A stretch of DNA of 64,000 nucleotides from assembly GCA_023954375.1 (NCBI GenBank), contig JAMLIC010000008.1, positions 124,001-188,000 of the forward strand, in the 5' to 3' direction. This DNA comes from Planctomycetota bacterium. Lineage in GTDB: Bacteria > Planctomycetota > J058. Positions 29,898-39,488 of this stretch are shown here, in pieces. The notes beneath the pieces are model-generated. The model saw only the letters and a program-made list of their open reading frames with translations, was not told the origin of the DNA and ran no database searches. Both the position numbers and the translations under genes were made by a program. Positions within the stretch are counted from its first letter, which is position 1. Every line of letters begins with the position of its first letter.

Positions 29898-32089
29898 GGC
29901 GGGCGGCGCGGGCGCCGCTCGTGCTCGGGCTCGTCGCCGCCGCCCTGGTCGTGGTCGCGGCGCCCGCCGGGGCGCAGTCGGGCGTTCCGGCGCCGGAGCT
30001 CGCGCGGTGGATCGAGGCCCTCGCGGCCCCCGACCCGCAGGTCCGCGCCGAGGCCCTGGCGCGGCTGGGCGAGGTGGCGACGCGCGCCCCCGAGGACCTG
30101 CGGCCGTTCCTCGCGCACGATGACCCGGACGTCCGCTTCCAGGTCCTCGCGCTCCTCAGCGTGCGCGACGCGAGGACGGAGCAGCACGTCCGCCAGATCG
30201 TCGAGGGACGCTCCACATACTCGGCCACGTACCCCCAGGCGCTCGAGGCCCGCGCGGCGCTCCTCGCCGCGGCCGAGGCCGAGGCCGACGACCCGGCCCG
30301 CGCGGGGCGCACGCTCGACCTGCTGGTGCGGCTGGCGCGGCGGCGCGCCGGCGGCGGCGAGATCGGCGCCCGCTATGCGCTGGTGGCCCTGGGCGTCGTG
30401 GCCGACATCCTCGCCCGCGCGCCCCTCGACGGCGACGTGGCGCGGGAGATGAGCGGCCTGCTCGCGACGCTGACCGAGGCGGAGCTCGACGAGGTCTTCC
30501 ACGAGCTGGCCGTGTGCTTCGCCGCGCTGCCCGCGGATGCGGTGCTCGGCGCCCTCCGGGCCGTGATCGGCGGCGGGTCCCCCATGGCGCAGGCGCGCGC
30601 GGCGCGGCTCCTGGCCGAGTCGACCGACGCCGCGCGGGCCGACGCCGCGGCCGCGGCGGTGCTCCCCATCCTCGGGCACGCCCTCCCGGAGGTCCGGCTC
30701 GCCGGCCTGCGCGCGCTCTCGGTCATGCCGCTGCCGCCGTCGGCGCTCTTGCCGGTGGCGGTCATGACGCGCGACCCCGACGCGACGGTCGCGGAGGAGG
30801 CCATGCGCCTCTCGGGCGAGCGGGGCCTCGCACCCGCGCGGGAGCGGGCCGAGCAGGTCGTGCGCGACCCGCGGGCGCCGCTCGGGCTCCGCCGTCAGGC
30901 GGTCCGCGCGCTGGGCCTCCTGGGCCACGCCGGCTCCGCGGCGGCGCTGCGTCCCCTGCTCGAGGACCCCGACCGCGACCTCCGCGTGCTCGCCGGCTGG
31001 GCGCTCGGTGCGGTGCGCGCGCCCGGGGCGCTCGAGGCCCTGCAGGGGTTGATCGCGGCCGCCGAGCTCGGCGACGACGACCGGTTCTTCGCCGGCCTGG
31101 CGCGCCTCGGCGGGCCCGGCGTGGCGGCGCTCGGCGCCATGCTCGAGCCCGGCAGCGGCGCGGGACGGGCGCGGCGCCAGCGGGCCATCCGGGCGCTCGG
31201 CCGGGCGCCCGCCGGGGCGGCGGCGGAGGCCGTGGCGCTCCTGGCGCAGCTCTCGACGCAGCCGCTCGCCAACCGCCTCGACGAGCCCACGATCACCCCG
31301 AACGAGCTCGAGCACGTGATCCGCGCGCTGGGTGACCTGGCGCCGGCGTGCGACGACGCGCGGGTGGCGCTGGCGCGCCTCGTCGAGCGCGGCGACCTCC
31401 GCGTGCTCGGGGTCGCGCTGCCGGTGATCGCCGAGGTGGGCCCGCCGCTCGACCCTGCCCTGACCGCCTCGCTCCGCGGCCACCTGGCCCGGTACGTCAG
31501 CTCCTTCGGCGGGAGCCTCCGCCCCGCGGCCGGGGCCGCCCTCCTGCGCGTCGACCGGGCCCACGCCCTCGAGGTGCTGCGGCGGGCGGTGGGCTCGCCG
31601 GGGCGCGGCATCCACAACGACGACGCCCTCGAGCTCATGCGGGTGCTCGCCCGCGCGGGCGACCCGGGCCCGGTGCAGCGCGTCGCGCTGCCCTGGGCGC
31701 GCGACCGCCTCGAGCAGGAGCGTCGGCCGGAGGACCGCCTCACGCTGCAGAACCGCCTCGGGATCGAGCTCCTCTACGCCGAGGCGCTCGAGGAGGCGAT
31801 CCTCGAGTTCCGCCGCATGCTCTGGTGCCGTCCCGGCGACTCCATCGCCAGCTACAACGTCGCCTGCGGCCACGCGCTGGCGGGCAGGGTCGATGACGCG
31901 CTCCGCTACCTGCGCCGGTCGGTGCGCAACGGCTACCGCGACCCCCAGCACATGTCCGCCGACCCCGACCTCGACGCGCTGCGCGGGGACGAGCGCTTCG
32001 AGCGCCTCATCGGGCGCCTGCGGCTGGAGGACGAGACGGGGCTGCGCCTCGTGAACGACTCCTGGCCACGCCGGCTCCTCCCGAACTAG
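29894..32089 (+). CDS. Secreted HEAT-repeat protein with TPR end-of-group domain
   Basis: A 731-residue protein starting at a GTG that overlaps the PilZ stop. Residues 1-33 are a signal peptide ending PAGAQ. The body is at least ten HEAT-like helical pairs, with repeated ALARLG and VRxxALRALG patterns. The last 120 residues carry a TPR end-of-group domain (IASYNVACGHALAGRVDDALRYL), which is common in Planctomycetota. It is a scaffold that probably binds a partner in the periplasm, possibly controlled through the coupled PilZ gene. Its stop codon is followed at once by the R1 repeat block. Confidence 0.9.
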   Translation: MRRAARAPLVLGLVAAALVVVAAPAGAQSGVPAPELARWIEALAAPDPQVRAEALARLGEVATRAPEDLRPFLAHDDPDVRFQVLALLSVRDARTEQHVRQIVEGRSTYSATYPQALEARAALLAAAEAEADDPARAGRTLDLLVRLARRRAGGGEIGARYALVALGVVADILARAPLDGDVAREMSGLLATLTEAELDEVFHELAVCFAALPADAVLGALRAVIGGGSPMAQARAARLLAESTDAARADAAAAAVLPILGHALPEVRLAGLRALSVMPLPPSALLPVAVMTRDPDATVAEEAMRLSGERGLAPARERAEQVVRDPRAPLGLRRQAVRALGLLGHAGSAAALRPLLEDPDRDLRVLAGWALGAVRAPGALEALQGLIAAAELGDDDRFFAGLARLGGPGVAALGAMLEPGSGAGRARRQRAIRALGRAPAGAAAEAVALLAQLSTQPLANRLDEPTITPNELEHVIRALGDLAPACDDARVALARLVERGDLRVLGVALPVIAEVGPPLDPALTASLRGHLARYVSSFGGSLRPAAGAALLRVDRAHALEVLRRAVGSPGRGIHNDDALELMRVLARAGDPGPVQRVALPWARDRLEQERRPEDRLTLQNRLGIELLYAEALEEAILEFRRMLWCRPGDSIASYNVACGHALAGRVDDALRYLRRSVRNGYRDPQHMSADPDLDALRGDERFERLIGRLRLEDETGLRLVNDSWPRRLLPN

Positions 32090-32345
<256 letters not shown>

Positions 32346-32577
32346 TTCATCGCGGCTGCGGCCGAGGATGGCGGGCGCTGCGGTGCGTCGGGGGCCGACT
32401 TCGTCGGTCCCGACCGCTCAGGCTCGGTCGGCGGCCAGGAGGCCGCCTTCCCTCGCCTTCGCGCGGCATCGCTCCGCCCTCCTCCGCCTCGCCTGGGGCT
32501 CTCGTTGCGAAGGCGCGGCGAGGTGTGCTCGGAGGCGGATCGGCCGTCTGCGAAGACGGGTTCGAGGACAGGCCCAG
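32346..32577 (+). repeat. R1 element, copy C (full)
   Basis: A full copy of about 230 bases in tandem with B. The variable hairpin is GGGGCCGAC (32391-32399), TTC loop, GTCGGTCCC (32403-32411), with one G-U wobble. The conserved terminal hairpin CCGTCT-GCGA-AGACGG is at 32544-32559. Confidence 0.92.
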
Positions 32578-32750
32578 GTGTGTACAAGCGGCTGCGGCGG
32601 AGGATGGCGGGCGCTGTCGTTCGCCGGGTATCGCGCGCCGCACGACACCCGGCCGCTCAGGCTCCCTCGGCGGGCCAGGCCGCCCGCCATCGGTCGCCTT
32701 CGCGCGGCATCGCCCGGCCCTCCTCCGCCTGCTTCGAGGATCGAGCCGTG
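32578..32750 (+). repeat. R1 element, copy D (divergent, right end lost)
   Basis: The third tandem copy. The left block reads GCGGCTGCGGCGGAGGATGG; the variable hairpin has arms GCCGGGTATCG (32623-32633) and CGACACCCGGC (32643-32653) with one mismatch. The right half has drifted and the terminal hairpin is missing. Confidence 0.8.
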
Positions 32751-32759
32751 AGTCCCTGG

Positions 32760-33094
32760 GCCGACTGGGACTCGAGAGGCGTAGGGGCGCAGCCTGCAGC
32801 GCCCCTGGACCCGCAGGCTCGACCCACCAGGGACCTCGACGGCCACGCTCGGCGGACGCGGCCGGGTCAGCGCGGAGACGGGAAGCCCGTCTTCCTCACA
32901 GCGGCGACCGCTTGACCAGATCGACGACTTCCACGGTTTGGCTCCTCAGGGGACACGAAGGCAACGGAGAGCAACGGAGGTCACGGAGGAGACGTAGGGA
33001 CAAGACCTCCAAGACCTTCGTGGACCTTCGTTGCCTCCGTGTCCCATGTGAGCCCACGCGGTCGGCCGTCGATCACATCATCTGGCGGACGCTG
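32760..33094. terminator. Intergenic hairpins and R3 long inverted repeat
   Basis: No ORF is supported in this 335-base stretch between convergent genes. AGGGGCGC (32783-32790) pairs with GCGCCCCT (32799-32806). Further on, GGGACACGAAGGCAACG (32950-32966) pairs with 33029-33045 with one mismatch, in an R3-type inverted repeat like that at 14540. A bidirectional terminator is likely. Confidence 0.65.
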
Positions 33095-33736
33095 TCAGAC
33101 CGCCGTCGGCCGGCGCCGGCCCACCGCGCGCCACAGCGCCGCGGCGATGATCCCGACCGCGGCCGCGAGCACCGTGTGCGAGATGCCGTACGCCGCCCCC
33201 TTCAGGGCCCGGCTGCCGCCGAACATGGCCCCGTGGATCTTCGCCAGGTCGAAGCCCCCGACCTCGTCGACGCCCACGTAGGCCATGAGGAACCAGCCCT
33301 TGTAGATGATCAGCCCCATCGCAGCGAGCCCGCCGGCGAGGTAGAGCCAGTAGAACGCCTCGAGCGTGCCGCGCCCGATCGTCGCGCCGCCCATGCCGTG
33401 CACGACGGCGAGCGCCGCGGCGAGGCAGAGGGGCAGGACCCCGCCGATGAGGATCACGTGGCCGTGGCTGAGGCGCAGGTCGATCCCGACCTCCCACATG
33501 AGCCCGGGCGGGAGCTCCATCTCCACGCGGGACCCCTCCGCCGCGCGGTCGGCGTCCGAGAGGCGGCGCGGCGCGCCGGTGACCTCGAGGTAGCGCAGGC
33601 GCTTGTTGGCGTCGGTCGACCAGACGCCGAGGCAGAGGCCGACGAAGATCGAGACCACCGCGAAGCGCACCAGGCGCCGGATCGTCGTCACGTAGTGCTC
33701 GGGCAGGGGGCTCACGGTCACCTCGAGGTGGCTCAT
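33095..33736 (-). CDS. Integral membrane protein with four predicted helices
   Basis: A 213-residue protein from ATG with hydrophobic segments at about 23-42, 92-113, 124-148 and 185-204. A SHGHVILIGGVLPLCLA segment and a KIHGAMFGG segment put histidines at helix edges, reminiscent of haem- or quinone-binding membrane proteins, but the family is not recognised. The 45-residue stretch between helices 1 and 2 is polar. It is the third gene downstream of the BamD-LptE pair on the same strand, 61 bases after lptE, and may be in the same transcript. Confidence 0.78.
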   Translation of the reverse strand: MSHLEVTVSPLPEHYVTTIRRLVRFAVVSIFVGLCLGVWSTDANKRLRYLEVTGAPRRLSDADRAAEGSRVEMELPPGLMWEVGIDLRLSHGHVILIGGVLPLCLAAALAVVHGMGGATIGRGTLEAFYWLYLAGGLAAMGLIIYKGWFLMAYVGVDEVGGFDLAKIHGAMFGGSRALKGAAYGISHTVLAAAVGIIAAALWRAVGRRRPTAV

Positions 33737-33797
33737 GCTACGCGCGGCGGGCTCCGTCCGGTGGGCGGGGCCAGCTCGCGCCCGGCGCCGCCGGGCG

Positions 33798-34658
33798 CTA
33801 CTCGATCGGTGTGAGGCGGACGAGCAGCTGGTAAGGGCGCCCGCGGTCGTCCCCCGTCACGCCGACGAGCACCACCCGCTCCGCCGGACCCGGCGGGACC
33901 CGACCGGCGCGGGCATCGGTCGCCATGACCGCGTCGGGCAGCGGGGCGGCGGACGTCGAGCGCAGCGTCAGCTGGAAGGGCCCCTCGGGGGCCATGAGCG
34001 TGACCGACAGCCCGAGCCCCGGGGGGACGACCACCCGGAACCAGTCGGGGTTCCACTGCCGGAGGGCGACCTGCCGGCCGGGGGTGATGGTCACCGCCTC
34101 GCTCGGGTCGTCGTTGGGCTCGTGGCGATCGTCGCGGCGCGCGGTGAGCTCGTGGACGATCATCTCCGCGACGTCGCGCAGGGCCTCCTCCATCGCCGTC
34201 TCCCGGGTCTGGCCGCGAGCGGCGGTGAACTCGGCGTAGCCCTGGCGGGTCAGCTCTCCATCGGGCCGGCCGTCGCCGTCGACGTCGTCTCCGACGAGCA
34301 TCTGGCCGTCGCGGCCGAAGACGGCGAAGCGGACCGACACCGAGACGGCGGCGTGCACGACCTCCTGGGCGGGACCGGCGATCAGCACCTGCTCACGCAC
34401 GTCCTGCACGGCGCCGCGAACGACCAGGTCGGCCGCGCCCTCGGCGGCGAGATGCAGGGGGGTGGTCTCGAGCACCTCCCGCCGGACGTGGCGCGTGAGC
34501 GCGTGCTCGACCTCGCGCCGGAGGGTCCTGTTCTGGAACACGAGGACGGCCACGCTCGTCGCGCCGTCGACCGGCTCGACCCCGAGGTGGTAGCAGCCGG
34601 GGAGCGCGAGGGCGAGCAGGAGGAGGCCGAGACGAGGTCGGTCGGAGCGGCGGCGCAT
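33798..34658 (-). CDS. lptE: LptE-family lipoprotein with C-terminal PPC-like domain
   Basis: A 286-residue lipoprotein. The signal ends LALPGCYHLG with the lipobox cysteine. Residues 30-165 match LptE: VAVLVFQNRTLRREVEHALTRHV and a run through ADLVVRGAV. LptE plugs the LptD barrel and delivers LPS to the outer leaflet. Residues 190-283 are an extra beta domain whose EPNDDPSEA start and DWFRVVVPPG motif match pre-peptidase C-terminal (PPC) domains, which is unusual for LptE. Its ATG overlaps the bamD stop by one base (TGATG). Confidence 0.82.
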   Translation of the reverse strand: MRRRSDRPRLGLLLLALALPGCYHLGVEPVDGATSVAVLVFQNRTLRREVEHALTRHVRREVLETTPLHLAAEGAADLVVRGAVQDVREQVLIAGPAQEVVHAAVSVSVRFAVFGRDGQMLVGDDVDGDGRPDGELTRQGYAEFTAARGQTRETAMEEALRDVAEMIVHELTARRDDRHEPNDDPSEAVTITPGRQVALRQWNPDWFRVVVPPGLGLSVTLMAPEGPFQLTLRSTSAAPLPDAVMATDARAGRVPPGPAERVVLVGVTGDDRGRPYQLLVRLTPIE

Positions 34659-35740
34659 CAGTCGACCGGCTGCGGGAACATGCCCGGCGGGAGGTCGGGG
34701 GGCGGCGGGCGACGATTCGCCGGCCGCGGCCCGTCGTCCTCGTCCTCCTGGTGCTGCTTGGGCTCCGGCGGCTTCACCCCGGTGAGCCCCGCCTTGAGGC
34801 GGGCGGCCGCCTGGGCGGCGTCGGTCCGCGGGTAGTCGCGCAGGACCTCCTCCAGGCAGAGCGCGGCGGAGTAGCGTCGGTCGCGCTGCAGGTAGAAGCG
34901 CGCCACCTCGACCTTATGGGCGGCGATGCCCTCCTCGAGGCGAGCGACCTCCTCGCGCGCCTCGGCGACGTGGTTGCCCGTGGGATGGCGCTCGATGTAC
35001 CGGCGGAGGCGCTGGAGCGCCGTGAGGAGGGGGCGCTTGTCGTAGGCGGTGCCGTCCGACATGAGGACGTAGGTGGTGGCGATCCTGAACTCCGCCGTCT
35101 CGGCCCACTCGCTGCGCGGGTACTCGTCGATGAGCTTCTGCCAGGCGTCGATGGCCAGGCCATACTCCTCCTGGGCGATCCGGGCCAGGGCGATCGCGTG
35201 CAGCGCATCGTCCGCCAGCGGGTGCCGCTCGCGCGCGCGCTGGAACTCCTCGAGGATCTCCACCCCGAGGGAGCGGTCGCTCATCTCCATGCCGAAGAAC
35301 CAGGTCGTCGTCTTGGCGCGTCCCTCGGCGTAGAGGCGGCCGATGAGGAAGATCCGCTCGACGACCAGCGGGTAGCGCGGGGTGGAGGGGAACCGACGCA
35401 GGAGCTTGCGGTAGGTGTCGTAGGCGTCCTCGTGCTCGCCCGCCCCGAGGGCGGCCTCGGCGGCGAAGAAGAGGAACTCCGCGCGCCGGGCCGGGTCCGA
35501 CTCGTAGGTCGCCAGGCGCGAGAAGGCGTCGTGCGCCTCGTCGTAGCGCCCCGCCGTCAGGTGCTCGCGGGCCGCGACCTCGTCCGGGGCGGCGGAGGAG
35601 GAGGTCAGGGGGGCGACCTCCGGCCGGAACTCCAACCCCTCGTCGGGACGGTCCCCTCGCGCATCGGTGGAGCCGCACCCCGGGCCGAGGAGCAGGGCGG
35701 CGAGCGGGATCAGGAGCGGGAGACCGCGCATGGGGCGCAT
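34658..35740 (-). CDS. bamD: BamD-like outer-membrane assembly lipoprotein
   Basis: A 360-residue lipoprotein with signal MRGLPLLIPLAALLLGPGC and a lipobox. Five TPR-like helical pairs follow, with AREHLTAGRYDEAHDAFSRL, DAYDTYRKLLRRFPSTPR, IDAWQKLIDEYPRSEWAE and ALCLEEVLRDYPRTDAAQ, the pattern of BamD. BamD supports barrel insertion by BamA. A second ATG three codons in is also possible. The C-terminal 40 residues are acidic and proline-rich. It is transcribed with lptE, which fits a common role in envelope assembly. Confidence 0.85.
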   Translation of the reverse strand: MRPMRGLPLLIPLAALLLGPGCGSTDARGDRPDEGLEFRPEVAPLTSSSAAPDEVAAREHLTAGRYDEAHDAFSRLATYESDPARRAEFLFFAAEAALGAGEHEDAYDTYRKLLRRFPSTPRYPLVVERIFLIGRLYAEGRAKTTTWFFGMEMSDRSLGVEILEEFQRARERHPLADDALHAIALARIAQEEYGLAIDAWQKLIDEYPRSEWAETAEFRIATTYVLMSDGTAYDKRPLLTALQRLRRYIERHPTGNHVAEAREEVARLEEGIAAHKVEVARFYLQRDRRYSAALCLEEVLRDYPRTDAAQAAARLKAGLTGVKPPEPKQHQEDEDDGPRPANRRPPPPDLPPGMFPQPVD

Positions 35741-35915
35741 TCTGCCACAGGGTCAGCGATCGTGAGCGACGGCTGTCGGCGGCCGGCGGCAGGCGATCCC
35801 GCAGCGCGTGCTCCGTGGCGCCCGCCAGTCGTCGCGCCGAGGGCAGGCTGACGTCGCGGGTCGTGGGTAGGCCTGATGGGGGAGACCCCGCGAGCGACCG
35901 CCGGGCCCGCGCTCG
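35741..35915. other. Spacer with dyad near the recO 3' end
   Basis: No gene is seen. At its right edge GCGCTCGTCA pairs with TGACGAGCGC within 35909-35936, spanning the recO stop, and may terminate recO on the minus strand. Related dyads exist at 26913 and 48867. Confidence 0.45.
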
Positions 35916-36806
35916 TCAGATCGAGTGACGAGCGCGCCGGGAGGTCGTGCTCCGCACGACCGGTCGTGCTCCGCTCGGTCTCTCGGCGCGTGGTCCAGGC
36001 TGGCCGGGGTCGACCGGGCGCAGCCAGCGGACCATCCGCCCCTCCCGGCCGAGGTGCCAGGCGAGGAACCGGTCGAGGAGCCGGCGCACCTCGAGGTCGG
36101 CCTCGGGCTCCGGCGCGACGGGGCGCCCGAGCGCCGTGGCGAGCAGGCGGCGCAGGAGCGGGCGCGAGACGGCGGCGGCGTCGGCCTCGCCCCGACCGTG
36201 CTCCAGGCACAGCGCCCCCCCCTGGGCGGGTCCGAACCAGGCATCGTCGCCGCGCCGGTCGCGCGCGGATGCCTGGGCGCCCCCGAGGGGGCTGGCGGGC
36301 GGCTGCGGGAAGACGGGCCCCCCGCAGCGGGCGCAGCGATCGAGCACCGGCCGCAGCCCGGCGGCGGCCAGGAGCCGGAGCTGGCAGGTCACGAGCGCCT
36401 GCTCGAGCCCCTCGCGCGGTCCGCGCGCCAGGCGGTCGAGGGCGCCGGCCGCGGCGTCGAACGCCTCGGGGGAGGCGACGTCGGGCTCCGAGAGCTCCGT
36501 CAGCAGCTCGCCCACGTAGACGCCCCGGTGGAGCCGGGCCAGGTCGCCGCGCAGCCCGAGGTGGAGGTCGGCGGGGTCGAACTCCTTGGCGATGTCCAGG
36601 GCGTCGGGCTTGGCCTTGCGGTAGAAGACCAGCTCCCCGCGCACGAGCGGCTCGAGCGCCCCTTCGAACGGGCTGCGCGCGCGGCGGGCCCCCTTCGCGA
36701 TGAGGTGGACGCGCCCGTGCTCCCGGGTGTACAGCCAGACGATGAGCGAGGTCTCGGAGTAGTCGATCGCCCGCAGGACGATCGCATCCGTCGTGTGGAT
36801 GGCCAC
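35916..36806 (-). CDS. recO: DNA repair protein RecO
   Basis: A 296-residue RecO from the GTG at 36806. The N-terminal OB fold has TDAIVLRAIDYSETSLIVWLYTREHGRV, then KGARRARSPFEGALEP, and CARCGGPVF holds a zinc-finger pair. RecO loads RecA at single-strand gaps with RecR. The protein is about 45 residues longer than usual; its extra C-terminal Pro/Arg/Ser-rich tail runs through a repeat-like stretch, so the native stop may have been displaced. It is divergent from larE by 97 bases. Confidence 0.9.
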   Translation of the reverse strand: MAIHTTDAIVLRAIDYSETSLIVWLYTREHGRVHLIAKGARRARSPFEGALEPLVRGELVFYRKAKPDALDIAKEFDPADLHLGLRGDLARLHRGVYVGELLTELSEPDVASPEAFDAAAGALDRLARGPREGLEQALVTCQLRLLAAAGLRPVLDRCARCGGPVFPQPPASPLGGAQASARDRRGDDAWFGPAQGGALCLEHGRGEADAAAVSRPLLRRLLATALGRPVAPEPEADLEVRRLLDRFLAWHLGREGRMVRWLRPVDPGQPGPRAERPSGARPVVRSTTSRRARHSI

Positions 36807-36903
36807 CGGGCGGGACTCTAGCACCGGGGACGGACAGGTCCGCGCGGCGCCGCGGCCATCGCCGCGGTATCGGGCCGTTCCCTGCCGGGTTACGATCGTC
36901 GGC

Positions 36904-37833
36904 GTGATCCCCGACGGCGGCACCGCCACGCTCACGCGCTCGCTCGACGAGAAGCGCCGGGTCGCCCTCGAGGTCCTGCGCGCGGCCGTCCCCGCTGGCG
37001 CCGGGCGCCTCGGGGTGGCCTTCTCCGGCGGCGTCGACTCGTCGCTGCTGCTCGCCCTGGCCTGCGAGGCCCTGGGCTCCGAGCGGGTCATCGCCGTCAC
37101 CGCCCGCTCCGAGAGCCTCGCCGGCGTGGAGCTCGAGGCCTGTCGGCGCATCGCGCGTGGCGTCGGCGCGCGCCTCGTGCTCCTCGTCACGCGCGAGCTC
37201 GAGCGCGAGGGCTACCGGCGAAACGGGCCGGACCGCTGCTACCACTGCAAGACCGAGCTGTTCGAGCGCATCGAGGACGAGGTCCTGGCCGACGAGGGCC
37301 TCGTCGCGGTCGCCTACGGCGCCACGGCCGACGACGTGGGGGATCATCGCCCGGGGATGGACGCCGCCCGCGAGCGCCGCATCCTCGCGCCGCTGCTCGA
37401 GGCCGGGCTGACCAAGGTGGAGATCCGGCGGCTCTCGGGCGAGCTCGGGCTGGAGACCCACGACAAGCCGGCGCAGCCCTGCCTCGCCTCGCGCATTCCG
37501 TACGGGCAGGCCGTGACCGGCGACAAGCTGCGCCGCATCGAGGCGGCAGAGGCGCTCGTCCGCGGGCTCGGGTTCGTCGACCTGCGCGTGCGCCACCACG
37601 GGGACGAGGCGGAGGCGACCGCCCGGATCGAGGTGCCCCTGGAGCAGGTCGCCGCGCTCGCGGCGCCGGGCACGCGTGAGGCGGTCGTGCGGGGCCTGCG
37701 CGGCCTCGGCTTCAGGTACGTCGTGCTCGACCTCGAGGGCTTCCGCAGCGGGCGGCTGAACGAGGCGCTCCGGCGCCTCCCGGTCGCCGCGGCGGAGTCC
37801 GAGGCCGGGGTCGACGGGGGGGAGGGGCGATGA
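36904..37833 (+). CDS. larE: LarE-family ATP-dependent sacrificial sulfur transferase
   Basis: A 309-residue protein starting at GTG. FSGGVDSSLLLALAC is the PP-loop that adenylates the substrate, CYHCK is a metal/sulfur pair, and PAQPCLASRIPYG holds the LarE cysteine. LarE inserts sulfur into the nickel-pincer cofactor of lactate racemase, either from its own cysteine or through an iron-sulfur cluster if three cysteines cooperate; here three conserved cysteines are present. larB and larC are not in the window. The stop overlaps the ATG of the next gene (ATGA). Confidence 0.88.
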   Translation: MIPDGGTATLTRSLDEKRRVALEVLRAAVPAGAGRLGVAFSGGVDSSLLLALACEALGSERVIAVTARSESLAGVELEACRRIARGVGARLVLLVTRELEREGYRRNGPDRCYHCKTELFERIEDEVLADEGLVAVAYGATADDVGDHRPGMDAARERRILAPLLEAGLTKVEIRRLSGELGLETHDKPAQPCLASRIPYGQAVTGDKLRRIEAAEALVRGLGFVDLRVRHHGDEAEATARIEVPLEQVAALAAPGTREAVVRGLRGLGFRYVVLDLEGFRSGRLNEALRRLPVAAAESEAGVDGGEGR

Positions 37834-38504
37834 CGACGATCCGCGTGGCGGCCGCGCTGGCCCTGGGCCTGGCGCTCGGCGGCTGCCAGACGACCGAGCG
37901 CGTCGTGCCGGGGTCGAGGACCACCGTGCGCCACGCGTGGGAGTCGGAGCGCGAGACGCGCGAGGACGTGCTGAAGCGGCGCACCGAGGAGCGGCCCGAC
38001 GACCCGAAGGTCTGGTTCGACCTCGCCGACTACTACGAGGAGGGGCAGCAGTTCGCGGCGGCGATCGCCGCCTACGAGCGCTTCCACGGCCTCGTGAAGG
38101 AGGTCGAGCGCCGCGACGGGCTCAAGTACACCGCCGGCGCGTACCACCTCGGGCGCGCGTACGCGCGGGCGCGCGAGTTCCGCGGCGCGGTGCGCTTCCT
38201 CCGCGAGGTGCTCGAGCTCCAGCCGAGCGACGCCGTGGCCGCGTCGCTCAACCCCCACTTCCGCGAGGCGCACTACCTCCTGGGCGGGATCTACTACGAG
38301 AACCGCCAGTGGAGGCCGGCCCGCGAGCACTTCGTGTCCTTCCGCGAGCTCGGGGGCGAGCCGCTGCGCGTCGAGCCCTGGCTGGCGAAGATCGACGAGG
38401 CCGAGTGGTCCGGGACGATCCGCGCCAGGCGCACCGACCGGGTCGGGGAGGGGCGCGCGGCCCCCGCCGCCTCCGCCGCGCCGTCCGCGCCGGGGGGCGA
38501 GTGA
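37830..38504 (+). CDS. TPR lipoprotein, first of two tandem paralogues
   Basis: A 224-residue lipoprotein starting at an ATG in ATGA overlap with larE. The signal ends LALGGC, followed by QTTERVVPG. The body has TPR-type helical pairs (VWFDLADYYEEGQQFAAAI, YHLGRAYARAREFRGAVRFL and HYLLGGIYYENRQWRPAREH). It is likely to be anchored in the outer membrane as a scaffold. The following gene encodes a paralogue with about half of the residues identical in the alignable part. Confidence 0.85.
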   Translation: MTTIRVAAALALGLALGGCQTTERVVPGSRTTVRHAWESERETREDVLKRRTEERPDDPKVWFDLADYYEEGQQFAAAIAAYERFHGLVKEVERRDGLKYTAGAYHLGRAYARAREFRGAVRFLREVLELQPSDAVAASLNPHFREAHYLLGGIYYENRQWRPAREHFVSFRELGGEPLRVEPWLAKIDEAEWSGTIRARRTDRVGEGRAAPAASAAPSAPGGE

Positions 38505-39106
38505 CCGCGCGCACGCCATGGCCGCTGCTCGCGGCCCTGCTCCTCACCATGGCCGCGGGCTGCGAGACGACCGAGCGGGTGGTGACCGGGCCGCGGCAGC
38601 GCGGGGTCGAGCCGCCCAAGGAGTCGCGGGAGGCGCGGCTCAAGAAGCAGGTCGAGGAGCGGCCAGACGACCCGAGGGTGTGGCTCGAGCTCGGGGAGTA
38701 CTACGAGAGGGGTCGTGAGTACGCCTCGGCGGTGGCGGCCTACGAGCGGTTCGACGCCCTCCTGGAGGAGGAGACGGCCCGCACCGGCGTCCGCTACACG
38801 GCCGGCGGGTTCCATCTCGGGCGCGCCTACGCCATGGCGCGCGAGCCCCGCGGCGCGGTCCACAACCTGCAACGGGTGCTGGCCCTGAAGCCGCCCGGTG
38901 AAGAGGCGGCCCTGAACCCGCACTTCCGGGAGGCGCACTACCTCCTGGGCGGGGTCTACTACGAACACCGCCAGTGGAGCGCGGCCCGCGAGCACTTCGC
39001 CGCCTTCGAGGCGCTCGGCGGCGACCCCGAGCGGGTGGCGCCGTGGATCGAGCGGATCGACGAGGCGGGTTCGACCGGAGGAGCGCAGGCGTCACCGGGA
39101 CGCTGA
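38501..39106 (+). CDS. TPR lipoprotein, second of two tandem paralogues
   Basis: A 201-residue lipoprotein whose GTG start overlaps the preceding stop (GTGA). The signal ends MAAGCETTERVV, the same post-lipobox motif as the preceding paralogue. TPR helices follow with the same order and spacing: YYERGREYASAVAAYERFD, FHLGRAYAMAREPRGAVHNL and HYLLGGVYYEHRQWSAAREH. It is the last gene of the larE operon. A recent duplication is clear, and the two may assemble together. Confidence 0.83.
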   Translation: MTARTPWPLLAALLLTMAAGCETTERVVTGPRQRGVEPPKESREARLKKQVEERPDDPRVWLELGEYYERGREYASAVAAYERFDALLEEETARTGVRYTAGGFHLGRAYAMAREPRGAVHNLQRVLALKPPGEEAALNPHFREAHYLLGGVYYEHRQWSAAREHFAAFEALGGDPERVAPWIERIDEAGSTGGAQASPGR

Positions 39107-39488
39107 CCGCGCTCGCCCGCCAGGCGTGACGGAGCGCCCGAGGGGCGACGCGCGCGAGCGCCTGGCGCAAACCCCACCCGTCCTTGACGGCCGAGGTGAC
39201 GAGCGCCGTGACCTGCTTCCGGCTCGCGGGGAGGCGCTTGCGTAACTGCTGTGAGCGCAATGGCTTTCGGGCGCGGGCACGGCGGGCCGGCGAGCGCGGT
39301 CACGGGTCCGTGCCCCCGACACGCATGCGCCCGCGAACGCCCGGAACTCGACGACCGATGTGTCCAGATGGCTGCAGTGCCTCCCCGCGGTGACGGCGGG
39401 CGCTGCTGTAAGCTACATGAGGGCAAGACCTGGCGGCGCCTTGCACGCCGGCCGGGCGCTTGCTTCAGTGAAGGGCGCTGGAGGTCCT
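39107..39488. other. 382-base non-coding gap upstream of the pilin-like gene
   Basis: No ORF is convincing. The GC content is lower around 39370-39440. The stretch contains one short GTGACGAGCGCCGTGACC motif (39198-39215). No tRNA or clear promoter is visible. Confidence 0.4.

Noticed and set aside
39107..39260. Minus-strand ORF in the gap before the pilin-like gene
   Set aside because: No family motif, no ribosome site, and it overlaps the TPR gene's end.
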